DNA of 64,000 nt, from contig NZ_WUMK01000013.1 in the NCBI RefSeq assembly GCF_009827055.1, positions 48,124 through 112,123 on the forward strand. Reading direction: 5' to 3'. The DNA comes from Shinella kummerowiae (GTDB taxonomy: Bacteria > Pseudomonadota > Alphaproteobacteria > Rhizobiales > Rhizobiaceae). Position numbers and translations under genes: made by a program. The notes under the pieces were generated by a model that had not been told where the DNA came from, searched no databases, and saw nothing but the letters and a program-made list of their open reading frames with translations. Each line of letters begins with the position of its first letter. Position 1 is the stretch's first letter. Below, piece after piece: positions 33,144 to 42,151 of this stretch.

Positions 33144-34297
33144 AAATCGTTCAGGTGCAGACACAGGCCGAAGCCGGCGGGGCCCAGCGTATTTCCGACA
33201 TGCTGGGGGACGGTCTTCGCGCCCGTGGTCATGACGTGCGCATCGTCTTCCTGTACCGCAAGACCGCGGTCTACGACCAGGATCCCTTCGCCGATTTCAT
33301 TCTCGATGCGCCGCCGAAGGGACTGGCCGGGCAGGTCCGCGCCGTCATCGGCCTTGTGCGCTATCTGCGCAAGACGCGACCGGAGGCCGTGCTGTCGTTC
33401 CAGCACTACGGCAATCTGTTTGGTACGCTCGGCGCCCGTCTGGCCGGCGTGCGGACGATCATCGCCAACCAGAGCGGCGCGCCACAGAGGCGTGGTGTGC
33501 GGGGCCTTCTGACGCAGATCGACAAGGTCATGGGCATGGTCGGCCTCTACCATGCCAACGTCGTCAACTCGGGCTGGACCGCGGCGCAGTTCGGCGGCTT
33601 CCCGCGCACCTACCGGCAGCGCATACGGCGCATCGATCACGGCGTCGCCGCTCCCGCAGGCGATGACGACAAGGCTGCGGCGCGGACGGCGTTCGGCATG
33701 CCGCGCGACGGCTGGATTGCCGTGTCGTCCGGCCGCCTGGCGGCGTCGAAGAACCAGGTGGCACTGGTCGGCGCGCTGGCGAGAATTCCGGATATCCACC
33801 TTGCTATCGCAGGCACGGGGCCGGAACGGGAGGCGCTTCTGACCTCTGCCGCACGTCTGGGCGTTTCGGGCCGCCTGCATCTCGTCGGCGAAGTGCCGCC
33901 GGAGCGGATCTTCACGTTCCTGGCGGCCGGCGATGCCTATGTGTTTTCCTCACTGGCGGAAACGTTCGGCCTCGCCGCCGTCGAGGCGGCGATTGCCGGC
34001 CTGCCGCTTGTCGCAAGCGATCTCGACGTGCTGCGCGAGGTGCTCACCACGACGGATGGCGCACCGGCCGCGCTGTTCGTGCGACCGGACGTGGACGGGA
34101 TTGCCGGGGGCCTCGCCGAAATCCTGGCGACGCCGGCGCTTGCCGCCGACCTTGCGGCGGCGGGACGCCAGCTCCGCGACCAATATTCTCCGGCGGCCAT
34201 GTGCGCCGCCTACGAGGCTCTGCTGCTTTTCGGCCGCCTGGGAACGGCGGCAATGCCATCGATCACCTCGAGCGATCCCGAGCGATTGAGCGTGTGA
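33140..34297 (+). CDS. GT4-type glycosyltransferase
   Basis: 385 residues with a GT-B fold. The N-terminal part has the family opening MKIVQVQTQAEAGGAQRISDMLGDGLRARGHDV, and the C-terminal part has the nucleotide-sugar motif SSLAETFGLAAVEAAIAGLPLVASD, an E-x7-E signature. It adds a sugar with retention of configuration to the growing repeat unit on the cytoplasmic side. Coupled to the flippase by a 4-bp overlap. The last 88 bp overlap the 3' end of the convergent GINT1-like gene, with both frames coding. Confidence 0.92.
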   Translation: MKIVQVQTQAEAGGAQRISDMLGDGLRARGHDVRIVFLYRKTAVYDQDPFADFILDAPPKGLAGQVRAVIGLVRYLRKTRPEAVLSFQHYGNLFGTLGARLAGVRTIIANQSGAPQRRGVRGLLTQIDKVMGMVGLYHANVVNSGWTAAQFGGFPRTYRQRIRRIDHGVAAPAGDDDKAAARTAFGMPRDGWIAVSSGRLAASKNQVALVGALARIPDIHLAIAGTGPEREALLTSAARLGVSGRLHLVGEVPPERIFTFLAAGDAYVFSSLAETFGLAAVEAAIAGLPLVASDLDVLREVLTTTDGAPAALFVRPDVDGIAGGLAEILATPALAADLAAAGRQLRDQYSPAAMCAAYEALLLFGRLGTAAMPSITSSDPERLSV

Positions 34298-35703
34298 ATT
34301 TGCGGATAGGGCCAGTCGCCATCGGCAAGGATGGGGCGTGGGTCCGACAGGCGCACGGTGGTCGGATCGAGCCCGACCAGTTCGGACAGGCCAAGCCCGC
34401 CGCCATAACCCAGCGTACCGTCCTGCACCGGCAGCAGGAGGCGCCCCGCCCGACTTCGGATGAAGGCGCCGCCGGGACGCGCCCGGCGACGATCGATCAG
34501 GATTGGGTTTGCGGCATGCTCCCGCCAGGGACCGAGCAGCGTCGCCGCTTCGAAGACCACCATGGTATCGGATGTGCTGCCATAACCATCGCGGCGCGTC
34601 GCAAAGAGCCAGAGCGAACCGCCGTGATCGAGCAGCGTCGCGTCGGAGATTTCGCCTTCGAGCAGGGTTGCTGCCGGCTGCCATGTGTCCGGAAATTCCG
34701 CGGCGCGGTAGAGGGTAAGGCGGCCACTGGCACTTGCCTCGGGCAGCATCCAGAAGGTTCCGTCGCGCTCGAAAACCTGCGGATAGGAGAGATGGTGCGG
34801 CTCCTCCAGAACCACCCGCGGCGGGAGCGGCGTCCGGTCCTTCGTGAACGGCACGACGGAAATCACTGCCTTGCCGGCGTCATGCACATAGTCCTCCACG
34901 AAGAGAAAGGGACGGCCCTGCCAGTGGACGGCGAAGGGATCGGCATAGAAGCGGTCGCCGGCATCCGGCAACACCGTCCACCCCGTCCCGAGCCGTCCCG
35001 TTTCCGCGACACCCGGCCCATCGATGAAACGATAACCCACCCGCCAGTGGGCATGGCGGAACCGGGCGCGCCGGAGTGCTTCCCTGCCGAGACGGGGCAG
35101 AGCCCGGGAAAGATAGGCGGCGAGAAATCCTTCACCGCTGTTGTTGGATGCGCTCGACACGGTTCCCATGTCTTCGAGCCGGCCTTCCGCGAACGCGCGC
35201 ACGACCGAGAGAATGAGGGTGACCGCCCGGGCAAGCACATCCTCGACGCCAAGCGATGTCGCCTCCCTTCTGTCGATCATCGGCGCGGCACGCCCCACGA
35301 TGGTCCTGCCATCCAGCACGGCTTCAAGCACCGGCAGCTCGCCCAACGCAACCGTTCTTGCGATGGTGAAATCGGCGTTGGCTCGATCGAACCGAACCGT
35401 GAGGGTCGGAATATCTGAAGGGGGTGCATTGCCCACAAGATCCAGGCGGAGCGTAGGCGGCCGCGTTACGGAGCGCGCGGGAATACTCGTCACCGGAGAC
35501 GCAAGCCCTTCGTCGACGCGCCGGAACAGCCGGCGCTCCAGGCCGAGAAGGGTGTTGAGGGAGGTAGGCCACGGCGTGGCAGACGCCTCGTGCAGCACGG
35601 CCACATCGCAATTGTCCTCCTCAAGCCGATGGATAATTTGAGCCTGCCAGGCGCGCGGATTGCGCTGGGGAACAACGACGACGATCGACAACATGGAATG
35701 CAT
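34210..35703 (-). CDS. GINT1-like beta-propeller glycosyltransferase-related protein
   Basis: 497 residues. The N-terminal 190 residues (MLSIVVVVPQRNPRAWQAQI...) are a Rossmann-like segment of uncertain role. The rest is a five-bladed propeller with repeated signals: FYADPFAVHWQGRPFLFVEDY, LEEPHHLSYPQVFERDGTFWMLPEAS, LYRAAEFPDTW, ISDATLLDHGGSLWLFATRR and HAANPILIDRRRARPGG. This pattern is shared by the N-terminal part of plant glucosamine inositolphosphorylceramide transferase and related bacterial proteins in polysaccharide clusters. A transferase or lyase role is unproven. It overlaps the convergent GT4 gene by 88 bp. Confidence 0.75.
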   Translation of the reverse strand: MHSMLSIVVVVPQRNPRAWQAQIIHRLEEDNCDVAVLHEASATPWPTSLNTLLGLERRLFRRVDEGLASPVTSIPARSVTRPPTLRLDLVGNAPPSDIPTLTVRFDRANADFTIARTVALGELPVLEAVLDGRTIVGRAAPMIDRREATSLGVEDVLARAVTLILSVVRAFAEGRLEDMGTVSSASNNSGEGFLAAYLSRALPRLGREALRRARFRHAHWRVGYRFIDGPGVAETGRLGTGWTVLPDAGDRFYADPFAVHWQGRPFLFVEDYVHDAGKAVISVVPFTKDRTPLPPRVVLEEPHHLSYPQVFERDGTFWMLPEASASGRLTLYRAAEFPDTWQPAATLLEGEISDATLLDHGGSLWLFATRRDGYGSTSDTMVVFEAATLLGPWREHAANPILIDRRRARPGGAFIRSRAGRLLLPVQDGTLGYGGGLGLSELVGLDPTTVRLSDPRPILADGDWPYPQIHTLNRSGSLEVIDGIAAVPRRPKSSRAS

Positions 35704-35925
35704 CTTTAAGGTGCTACTTTCTTTTAAGCAACTATAAGATGAGGAATAGCGGATTCGCTTCTGAAAACCGAATCCTTCTGCCCGATGCCAGGCATGCGAC
35801 CCCGCCCTGCACTTAGCGGCTCCCTAATCAGCGCTGAACCAAACGCTTATGTCGGCGATTTCCAGCTTCCTCTACATCTTTCGCCAGAGATGGCCGCAGC
35901 GCCAGAAAGCAAGAGGGAAGCCGGC

Positions 35926-37179
35926 ATGGCAGTGGAAAAAGTGGATACGCTGGTGATCGGCGCCGGCCAGGCCGGCGTGGCTATGAGCGAACATCTCGGC
36001 AAGCGCGGCATTTCCCATCTGGTGCTCGAAAAGAGCCGTATCGCCGAAAGCTGGCGCACCGCGCGCTGGGACAGCCTCGTCGCCAACGGCCCCGCCTGGC
36101 ACGACCGTTTTCCCGGCATGACCTTCGACCTCGAAGACGACGCCTTCGCGCCGAAGGAGCAGGTCGCCGACTATTTCGTGGCCTATGCGCAGAAGATCGA
36201 GGCGCCGATCCGCACCGGTATCGAGGTGAAAAGCGTGCGCAAGGAGGGGGACACGTTCCGCGTCGAAACCTCTGAAGGTTTGATCGAGGCGAAGAACGTG
36301 GTGTCCGCCACCGGCGCTTTCCAGCGCCCGATCATGCCGGCGCTCGTGCCTGATGAGGAAGGCCTCACGCAGATCCACTCCAATGCCTACCGCAATCCGG
36401 GCCAGCTCCCCGAGGGGGCCGTTCTGGTGGTCGGCGCCGGGTCCTCCGGCACGCAGATCGCCGACGAACTGCTGCGCGCGGGAAAACGCGTCTATCTCTC
36501 CATTGGCCCGCATGACCGGCCGCCGCGGCGTTATCGCGGCAAGGACTTCTGCTGGTGGCTCGGCGTGCTCGGCATCTGGGACCTCAAGGTGCCGGCACCG
36601 AACACCGAACATGTCACCATCGCCGTCAGCGGCGCCTATGGCGGCAACACCGTCGATTTCCGCCGTCTCGGCAACCGCGGCATGGTGCTGCTCGGCCGGG
36701 CGGAAACCTTCAAGGACGGCGTCCTGCAGATCGCGCCGGACCTTGCCGAGAACATCGCGCGGGGTGACGCCAACCACTTCTCCCTGCTCGACCGCGCCGA
36801 CGACTATGCCGCGAAGAACAATCTCGACCTGCCGGAAGAACCGGAAGCCCGCCGCAAGGAAGCGGACCCGGCCTGCGTGAGCGATCCGATCCTCGCGCTG
36901 AACCTGAAGGAAGCCGGCATCACGGCCATCATCTGGGCGACGGGCTATGCGGTCGATTACGGCTGGTTGAAGCTCGATGCCCTCGACGAAAAAGGCCGGC
37001 CGGTGCATGAGCGCGGTGTTTCCAAGGTGCCGGGCCTGTTCTTCGTCGGCCTGCCCTGGCTGTCTCGCCGCGCCTCGTCCTTCATCTGGGGCTGCTGGCA
37101 CGATGCGGATTACCTCGCCGGCTACATTGCCGAACACCGCACTGCGCAGGCGACGGACACCGCAGCCGCGGCATCCTGA
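35926..37179 (+). CDS. Flavin-containing monooxygenase-like oxidoreductase (CzcO type)
   Basis: 417 residues from ATG 35926 with AGAGGGAAG upstream. Two Rossmann motifs: FAD site VDTLVIGAGQAGVAMSEHLGKRG and NADPH site GAVLVVGAGSSGTQIADELLRAGK; between them SWRTARWDSLVANGPAWHDRFPG and later IIWATGYAVDYGWL, the ATGY motif of the FMO/Baeyer-Villiger group. It may oxygenate an amine nitrogen, sulphur or ketone. It begins the amine-utilisation island and is followed by LysR; a 222-bp gap separates it from the divergent propeller gene. Substrate unknown. Confidence 0.88.
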   Translation: MAVEKVDTLVIGAGQAGVAMSEHLGKRGISHLVLEKSRIAESWRTARWDSLVANGPAWHDRFPGMTFDLEDDAFAPKEQVADYFVAYAQKIEAPIRTGIEVKSVRKEGDTFRVETSEGLIEAKNVVSATGAFQRPIMPALVPDEEGLTQIHSNAYRNPGQLPEGAVLVVGAGSSGTQIADELLRAGKRVYLSIGPHDRPPRRYRGKDFCWWLGVLGIWDLKVPAPNTEHVTIAVSGAYGGNTVDFRRLGNRGMVLLGRAETFKDGVLQIAPDLAENIARGDANHFSLLDRADDYAAKNNLDLPEEPEARRKEADPACVSDPILALNLKEAGITAIIWATGYAVDYGWLKLDALDEKGRPVHERGVSKVPGLFFVGLPWLSRRASSFIWGCWHDADYLAGYIAEHRTAQATDTAAAAS

Positions 37180-37334
37180 GCAGCGTCACATGTTGCCCGC
37201 CGGGAGGAAACGAGCGTGCCATGATCCGAGACCTTAGCCCCCGCGACGGCCTGCTCATCCACAGCCCGGAGGGCCACGCTCTTCCCGCGCGCAAGAATCT
37301 GTTCCTTAATTGGCGCCTGAACAGGGGAACAGAC

Positions 37335-38294
37335 ATGGTGTTGCGCTTCACGCTCCGGCAACTGGAATATCTCGTCGCGGTCGGCGAATACGGCTCGGTG
37401 ACGGAGGCCGCCGAACGGGTGAACGTGTCCGCCCCCTCGGTCTCGGCGGCGATCTCGCAGCTCGAGAAGGAATTCGGCATCACCCTCTTCGTGCGTCGCC
37501 ATGCGCATGGATTGTCGCTGACCCAGGCCGGCCACACCTTCGTCGATCAAGCGCGGCAGATCCTCGGTGAGGCGGCGAAGCTCAACGCGCTATCGAATGA
37601 GCTGACTGGACAGGTGCGCGGCCCGCTGCACGTCGCCTGTCTCGTCACCTTCGCCCAGGCTGTCATCCCGGCGCTGCGCCGCGCCTTTTCCGATGACTAT
37701 CCCGACGTTGATTTCTTCCAGTATGAGCGTGACCAGGCCCGCATTCTCGAAGGGCTGCGCATGGCGCGCTTCGATATCGCACTGTCCTACGACCTCGATA
37801 TTCCCGCCGACATCGCCTTCCACGAACTGGCGGTCCTGCCGCCCTATGCGGTGCTGCACGAGGATCACCCGCTGGCGGGGCGCTCCGAGGTGACCATCCA
37901 GGACCTCGCGCCGCACCCGATGATCCTGCTCGACCTGCCGCACAGTTCGGCCTACTTCGTTTCGCTCTTCCGCGATGCCGGCCTGACGCCGCATATCGTC
38001 GAGCGCACGCGGGACATGTCCGTCATGCGCGCCATGGTCGCCAACCGCTTCGGCTATTCCATCGCCAATATCCGGCCGGTCTCCACCTATGCGCTCGACG
38101 GTGGCAAGCTCTCCTTCGTGCCGCTGACCGGCAATCTGCGCCCCATGCGCATGGGCATCCTCGCCATGGCGGGTGCCAGCCCGGCGTTGACCGTGCGGCG
38201 CTTCATCGATTTCTGCGGCGAAAAGATCGGCGACATGGTCATGGACCTGCCGGTTTCCGCCGACGCCCCCCAAGAACGGAAAGGCAGTTCATGA
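37335..38294 (+). CDS. LysR-family regulator of the amine island
   Basis: 319 residues from ATG 37335 (AGGGGAA upstream), matching the family N-terminus FTLRQLEYLVAVGEYGSVTEAAERVNVSAPSVSAAISQLEKEFGITLF. The effector domain (GPLHVACLVTFAQAVIPALRRAF...) is of usual length. The stop overlaps the aldehyde dehydrogenase start by 4 bp, an uncommon arrangement for LysR genes, so it is co-transcribed with the enzyme it probably controls. A LysR-box-like ATTAG-N7-CTAAT lies at 39968-39984, upstream of the dehydrogenase/transport genes. Confidence 0.92.
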   Translation: MVLRFTLRQLEYLVAVGEYGSVTEAAERVNVSAPSVSAAISQLEKEFGITLFVRRHAHGLSLTQAGHTFVDQARQILGEAAKLNALSNELTGQVRGPLHVACLVTFAQAVIPALRRAFSDDYPDVDFFQYERDQARILEGLRMARFDIALSYDLDIPADIAFHELAVLPPYAVLHEDHPLAGRSEVTIQDLAPHPMILLDLPHSSAYFVSLFRDAGLTPHIVERTRDMSVMRAMVANRFGYSIANIRPVSTYALDGGKLSFVPLTGNLRPMRMGILAMAGASPALTVRRFIDFCGEKIGDMVMDLPVSADAPQERKGSS

Positions 38295-39772
38295 CCACGA
38301 CCACCGACTGGCGCACCCAAGCCGCGCGCCTGACATTCCGCAACGGCGTCTATATCGACGGCCAGTTCCGTGAGGCAGCGAAGGGCGGGCGGTTCGAGAC
38401 CGTGAACCCAGCAAACGCGCAGGTGCTGACGGACGTTGCCCGCGGCACCGCGGAAGACATCGACGCCGCCGTCGCCTCGGCCCGCCGCGCCTTCAACGAT
38501 GGCCGCTGGTCGGGCAAGTCGCCCGCCGAGCGCAAGGAGGTGTTGCTGCGCCTTGCCGCCCTCATCCGCGAGAATATCCCGGAACTGGCGCTTCTCGAAA
38601 CGCTCGACGTCGGCAAGCCGATCAGCGACAGCTCGACCATCGACGCACCCGGCTCGGCCCATTTCTTCCAGTGGCATGCCGAGGCAATCGACAAGCTCTA
38701 TGACGAGATCGCCCCCACCGGGCGCGGCGACCTCGCGCTCATCCGCCGCGTGCCGCTCGGCGTCATCGGCGCCGTTGTGCCGTGGAATTTTCCGCTCGAC
38801 ATGGCGACCTGGAAACTCGCGCCGGCGCTCGCCACCGGCAACTCCGTCGTGCTGAAGCCGGCGGAACAATCGCCACTCTCCGCCCTCATGCTGGCCGAAC
38901 TCGCCTCCGAAGCGGGCCTGCCGGATGGCGTGCTCAACGTCGTGCCCGGCTTCGGCGAGGATGCCGGCCGTGCCCTCGGCCTGCATGCGGATGTCGATGC
39001 GCTGGTGTTCACCGGCTCGACCAAGGTCGGCAAATTTTTCATGACCTATGCCGGGCAGAGCAACATGAAGCAGGTCTGGCTGGAGACCGGCGGCAAGTCG
39101 CCGAGCCTCGTCTTTGCCGATGCCGATCTCGACAAGGCGGCCGAGATGGCGGCCTTCGGCATCCTGTTCAATTCGGGCGAGGTTTGCTCGGCCAATTCCC
39201 GCCTGCTGGTGCACCGTTCAGTGCAGGAGGAATTCACGCAGAAGGTCATTGCCGCCACATCCGCTTGGCCGCTCGGCGACCCGCTCGACCCTGCCACCCG
39301 CATGGGCCCGCTGGTCGAGAAGGCGCATGCCGACCGCGTGGCTGACTATATCGAAATCGGCCGCTCGGAAGCCCGGCTGGCGCATGGCGGCACGCGCGAG
39401 ACGCGCGATGGGTCGGATTGCTACATCCAGCCGACCATCTTCAACGAGGTGGCGCCGGATGCCCGCATCGCGCGGGAGGAGATTTTTGGCCCCGTGCTCG
39501 CCATCACGCCGTTCGACAGCGACGAGGAGGCGCTGCGGATCGCCAATGACAGCGAGTACGGCCTCGCCGCCTCGGTCTGGACGAAGGATCTGTCGCGGGC
39601 GCTCTCCGTCTCCGACCGGCTGAATGCCGGTACCGTGTCGGTCAACACGGTCGATGCGCTGTCGGCCATGACGCCGTTCGGCGGCATGAAACAGTCCGGT
39701 TTCGGCCGCGACCTGTCGATTCACAGCTTCGACAAGTACTGCGCGCTCAAAACCGTGTGGGTGAAATACTAG
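38291..39772 (+). CDS. Aldehyde dehydrogenase (PuuC/aminoaldehyde type)
   Basis: 493 residues, NAD(P)-dependent. The general base is E265 in WLETGGKSPS and the nucleophile C299 in NSGEVCSANSR, 34 residues apart as usual; the cofactor motif is VFTGSTKVGKFF. The closest pattern is gamma-glutamyl-aminobutyraldehyde or aminoaldehyde dehydrogenase, which fits a neighbouring polyamine-type importer and an amine-oxidising flavoprotein that would generate aldehydes. Co-translated with the LysR gene. Confidence 0.92.
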   Translation: MTTTTDWRTQAARLTFRNGVYIDGQFREAAKGGRFETVNPANAQVLTDVARGTAEDIDAAVASARRAFNDGRWSGKSPAERKEVLLRLAALIRENIPELALLETLDVGKPISDSSTIDAPGSAHFFQWHAEAIDKLYDEIAPTGRGDLALIRRVPLGVIGAVVPWNFPLDMATWKLAPALATGNSVVLKPAEQSPLSALMLAELASEAGLPDGVLNVVPGFGEDAGRALGLHADVDALVFTGSTKVGKFFMTYAGQSNMKQVWLETGGKSPSLVFADADLDKAAEMAAFGILFNSGEVCSANSRLLVHRSVQEEFTQKVIAATSAWPLGDPLDPATRMGPLVEKAHADRVADYIEIGRSEARLAHGGTRETRDGSDCYIQPTIFNEVAPDARIAREEIFGPVLAITPFDSDEEALRIANDSEYGLAASVWTKDLSRALSVSDRLNAGTVSVNTVDALSAMTPFGGMKQSGFGRDLSIHSFDKYCALKTVWVKY

Positions 39773-39966
39773 GCACCTGCCCGCCCTGGCGGCGCTGTTT
39801 CGCCCGGATTTCAACCATCGACAGCGCCGGTCCGTTTTGCGCGAACGCGGATCGGCGTTCCAACCTTCACAACCAGATGAAAATAAACGAGAATTTCTCG
39901 ACCGTCGGGTGGCGACCGCACTTTCGCGTTCAGATTGAAATCACACGCCGCCACACGGTGAGCTCT

Positions 39967-40015
39967 GATTAGCCTGAACCTAATCCATGTTTCCGGAACG
40001 CGTCATTTACCGGAA
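39967..40015. promoter_or_regulatory. LysR-box-like and second palindrome before the flavoprotein/transport operon
   Basis: GATTAG (39967-39972) and CTAATC (39980-39985) flank a 7-bp spacer, giving the T-N11-A symmetry expected for LysR-type regulators. TTCCGG (39991-39996) and CCGGAA (40010-40015) form a second inverted repeat. Both sit within 95 bp of the start at 40060. The rest of the 39773-40059 gap shows nothing else. Confidence 0.5.
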
Positions 40016-40059
40016 GCCCATTGCCCAATCCAATAGACCCAGAAACTCCGAGGACCGCC

Positions 40060-42141
40060 ATGCGTGATGCCAAGTACGATATCCTGTTCGAACCCGTCGC
40101 GATCGGCCCGCACGTCGCGAAGAACCGGTTCTATCAGGTGCCGCATTGCAACGGCGGCGGCTACCGCGATCCCTCCGCGGCGGCCGCCATGCGCGGCATC
40201 AAGTCCGAAGGCGGCTGGGGCGTCATCTTCACCGAGCAGACCGAGATGCACCACACCTCGGAAATCACGCCCTTCATCGAGCTGCGCCTGTGGGAAGACA
40301 AGGACATTCCCGGCCTGCGCCGCATGTCCGACGCCATGAAGGTGCACGGCGCGCTTGCCGGCATCCAGCTTGCCTATTCCGGCATCAACGGGCCGAACTT
40401 TTACACCAAGGAGGTGCCGCTTGCGCCCTCCGCTCTGCCGATCCGCACCTTCACCAATGATCCGGTGCAGGCCCGCGCGCTCGACAGGGCTGCGATCAAG
40501 GATCTGCGCCGCTGGTTCGTCAACGCGGCGAAACGCTCGAAGATCGCCGGCTTCGACCTGATCTGTCTTTACGGCGCGCACGGGTTCGGGATCTTCCAGC
40601 ACTTCCTGTCGCGCGCCACCAACCAGCGTACCGATGAATACGGTGGCAGCCTCGAAAACCGCTCACGCTTCGCCCGTGAAGTCGTCGCCGATATCCGCGA
40701 CGCCGTTGGCGACACGACGGCGATCACCATGCGCGTGAGCCTCGACGAGACGATCGGCGAACTCGGCTTTTCCAATGCCGAGGTGCGCGAATTCGTCGAG
40801 ATGAACGCCGATCTGCCGGACCTCTGGGATCTGGCGCACGGCGCCTGGGAAGACTGTTCCGGCCCCTCGCGCTTCAAGGAGGAAGGCGCGCAGGAGCTGC
40901 TGGTCAAGGGTATCCGCGAACTCTCCACCCGGCCTGTCGTCGGCGTCGGTCGCTTCACCTCGCCGGACGTGATGGCGCGCATGATCCGCCAGGGCGTGCT
41001 CGATTTCATCGGCTGCGCCCGCCCCTCGATTGCCGATCCCTTCCTGCCCAAGAAGATCGAGGAAGGCCGCATCGAGGACATTCGCGAATGCATCGGCTGC
41101 AACATGTGCATCACCGGCGACATGACCATGTCGATCAGCCGCTGCACGCAGAACCCGACCTTCATGGAGGAATGGCGCAAGGGCTGGCACCCGGAGCGCA
41201 TGAACGCGAAGGGCGACAGCCAGACCGTGCTCGTGGTTGGCGCCGGCCCCGCCGGGCTGGAAGCCACCCGCGCGCTCTCCGTGCGCGGCTATGACGTGAC
41301 GCTTGCCGAAGCGACCACCACGCTCGGCGGCCGCGTGGCGCGTGAACGCCTGCTGCCTGGCCTTTCGGCCTGGGGCCGCGTGGTCGATTACCGTCAATAC
41401 CAGATTTCCCAGCGCACCAATGTCGAGACCTATTTCGACAGCCGCCTGACCGCCGACGACGTGCTCGCCTTCGGCTTCGAGCATGTGGCGATTGCAACGG
41501 GCTCACACTGGCGCCGCGATGGCGTAGCCCGCCAGCATGTCGTGCCCATGCCGATCGATCCGGCGATGACCGTCTTTACGCCGGATGACATCATGGCGAA
41601 GGCGCATGGCGAACTCCTCGCCGGCAAGACCGTCGTGGTCTATGACGACGACCACTACTACATGGGCGGCGTGATGGCCGAGGTGATGGCGAAAGCCGGC
41701 GCCAAGGTCATCCTCGTCACGCCCTCGGCCTATGTGTCCGACTGGACGCGCAACACGCTGGAACAGGGCGCGATCCATGTGCGCCTCGACGATCTCGGCG
41801 TCGATATCCGCCTCAATCGCGGCGTCACCGCCATCCGCGCCGGCGAGGTCGAGACCAACTGCAGCTATACCGGCCGACGCAGCGCGATCGGCTGCGATGC
41901 GGTCGTCATGGTCGCCTCACGCCTTTCCGAGGATGCGCTCTATAACAATCTCCTCGCCCGGCAGGCCGACTGGGCCGATGCCGGCATCAAGTCGGTCAAG
42001 ATCATCGGCGATGCGGCGGCCCCCGCGCCGATCGCCTGGGCAACCTATGCCGGCCACCGCTACGCACGGGAACTCGACACGCCGGACATCGGCGATGCCC
42101 TGCCCTTCCGCCGTGAAGTCACTCAACTCGAGCCGGCGTGA
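40060..42141 (+). CDS. Trimethylamine/histamine-dehydrogenase-like iron-sulfur flavoprotein
   Basis: 693 residues from ATG 40060 with GAGGA upstream. An N-terminal Old-Yellow-Enzyme barrel binds FMN; C30 in YQVPHCNGG is at the position of the cysteine that carries 6-S-cysteinyl-FMN in trimethylamine dehydrogenase. The [4Fe-4S] ligands are C344, C347, C350 and C362 (CIGCNMC...RCTQNP). The C-terminal half has an ADP-binding GAGPAGLEATRALSVRGYDV and a second nucleotide domain. Relatives oxidatively demethylate or deaminate amines and pass electrons to ETF. It starts the operon with the PotABCD-like genes, so the imported compound is probably its substrate. Confidence 0.9.
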   Translation: MRDAKYDILFEPVAIGPHVAKNRFYQVPHCNGGGYRDPSAAAAMRGIKSEGGWGVIFTEQTEMHHTSEITPFIELRLWEDKDIPGLRRMSDAMKVHGALAGIQLAYSGINGPNFYTKEVPLAPSALPIRTFTNDPVQARALDRAAIKDLRRWFVNAAKRSKIAGFDLICLYGAHGFGIFQHFLSRATNQRTDEYGGSLENRSRFAREVVADIRDAVGDTTAITMRVSLDETIGELGFSNAEVREFVEMNADLPDLWDLAHGAWEDCSGPSRFKEEGAQELLVKGIRELSTRPVVGVGRFTSPDVMARMIRQGVLDFIGCARPSIADPFLPKKIEEGRIEDIRECIGCNMCITGDMTMSISRCTQNPTFMEEWRKGWHPERMNAKGDSQTVLVVGAGPAGLEATRALSVRGYDVTLAEATTTLGGRVARERLLPGLSAWGRVVDYRQYQISQRTNVETYFDSRLTADDVLAFGFEHVAIATGSHWRRDGVARQHVVPMPIDPAMTVFTPDDIMAKAHGELLAGKTVVVYDDDHYYMGGVMAEVMAKAGAKVILVTPSAYVSDWTRNTLEQGAIHVRLDDLGVDIRLNRGVTAIRAGEVETNCSYTGRRSAIGCDAVVMVASRLSEDALYNNLLARQADWADAGIKSVKIIGDAAAPAPIAWATYAGHRYARELDTPDIGDALPFRREVTQLEPA

Positions 42142-42151
42142 GGACAGACCG

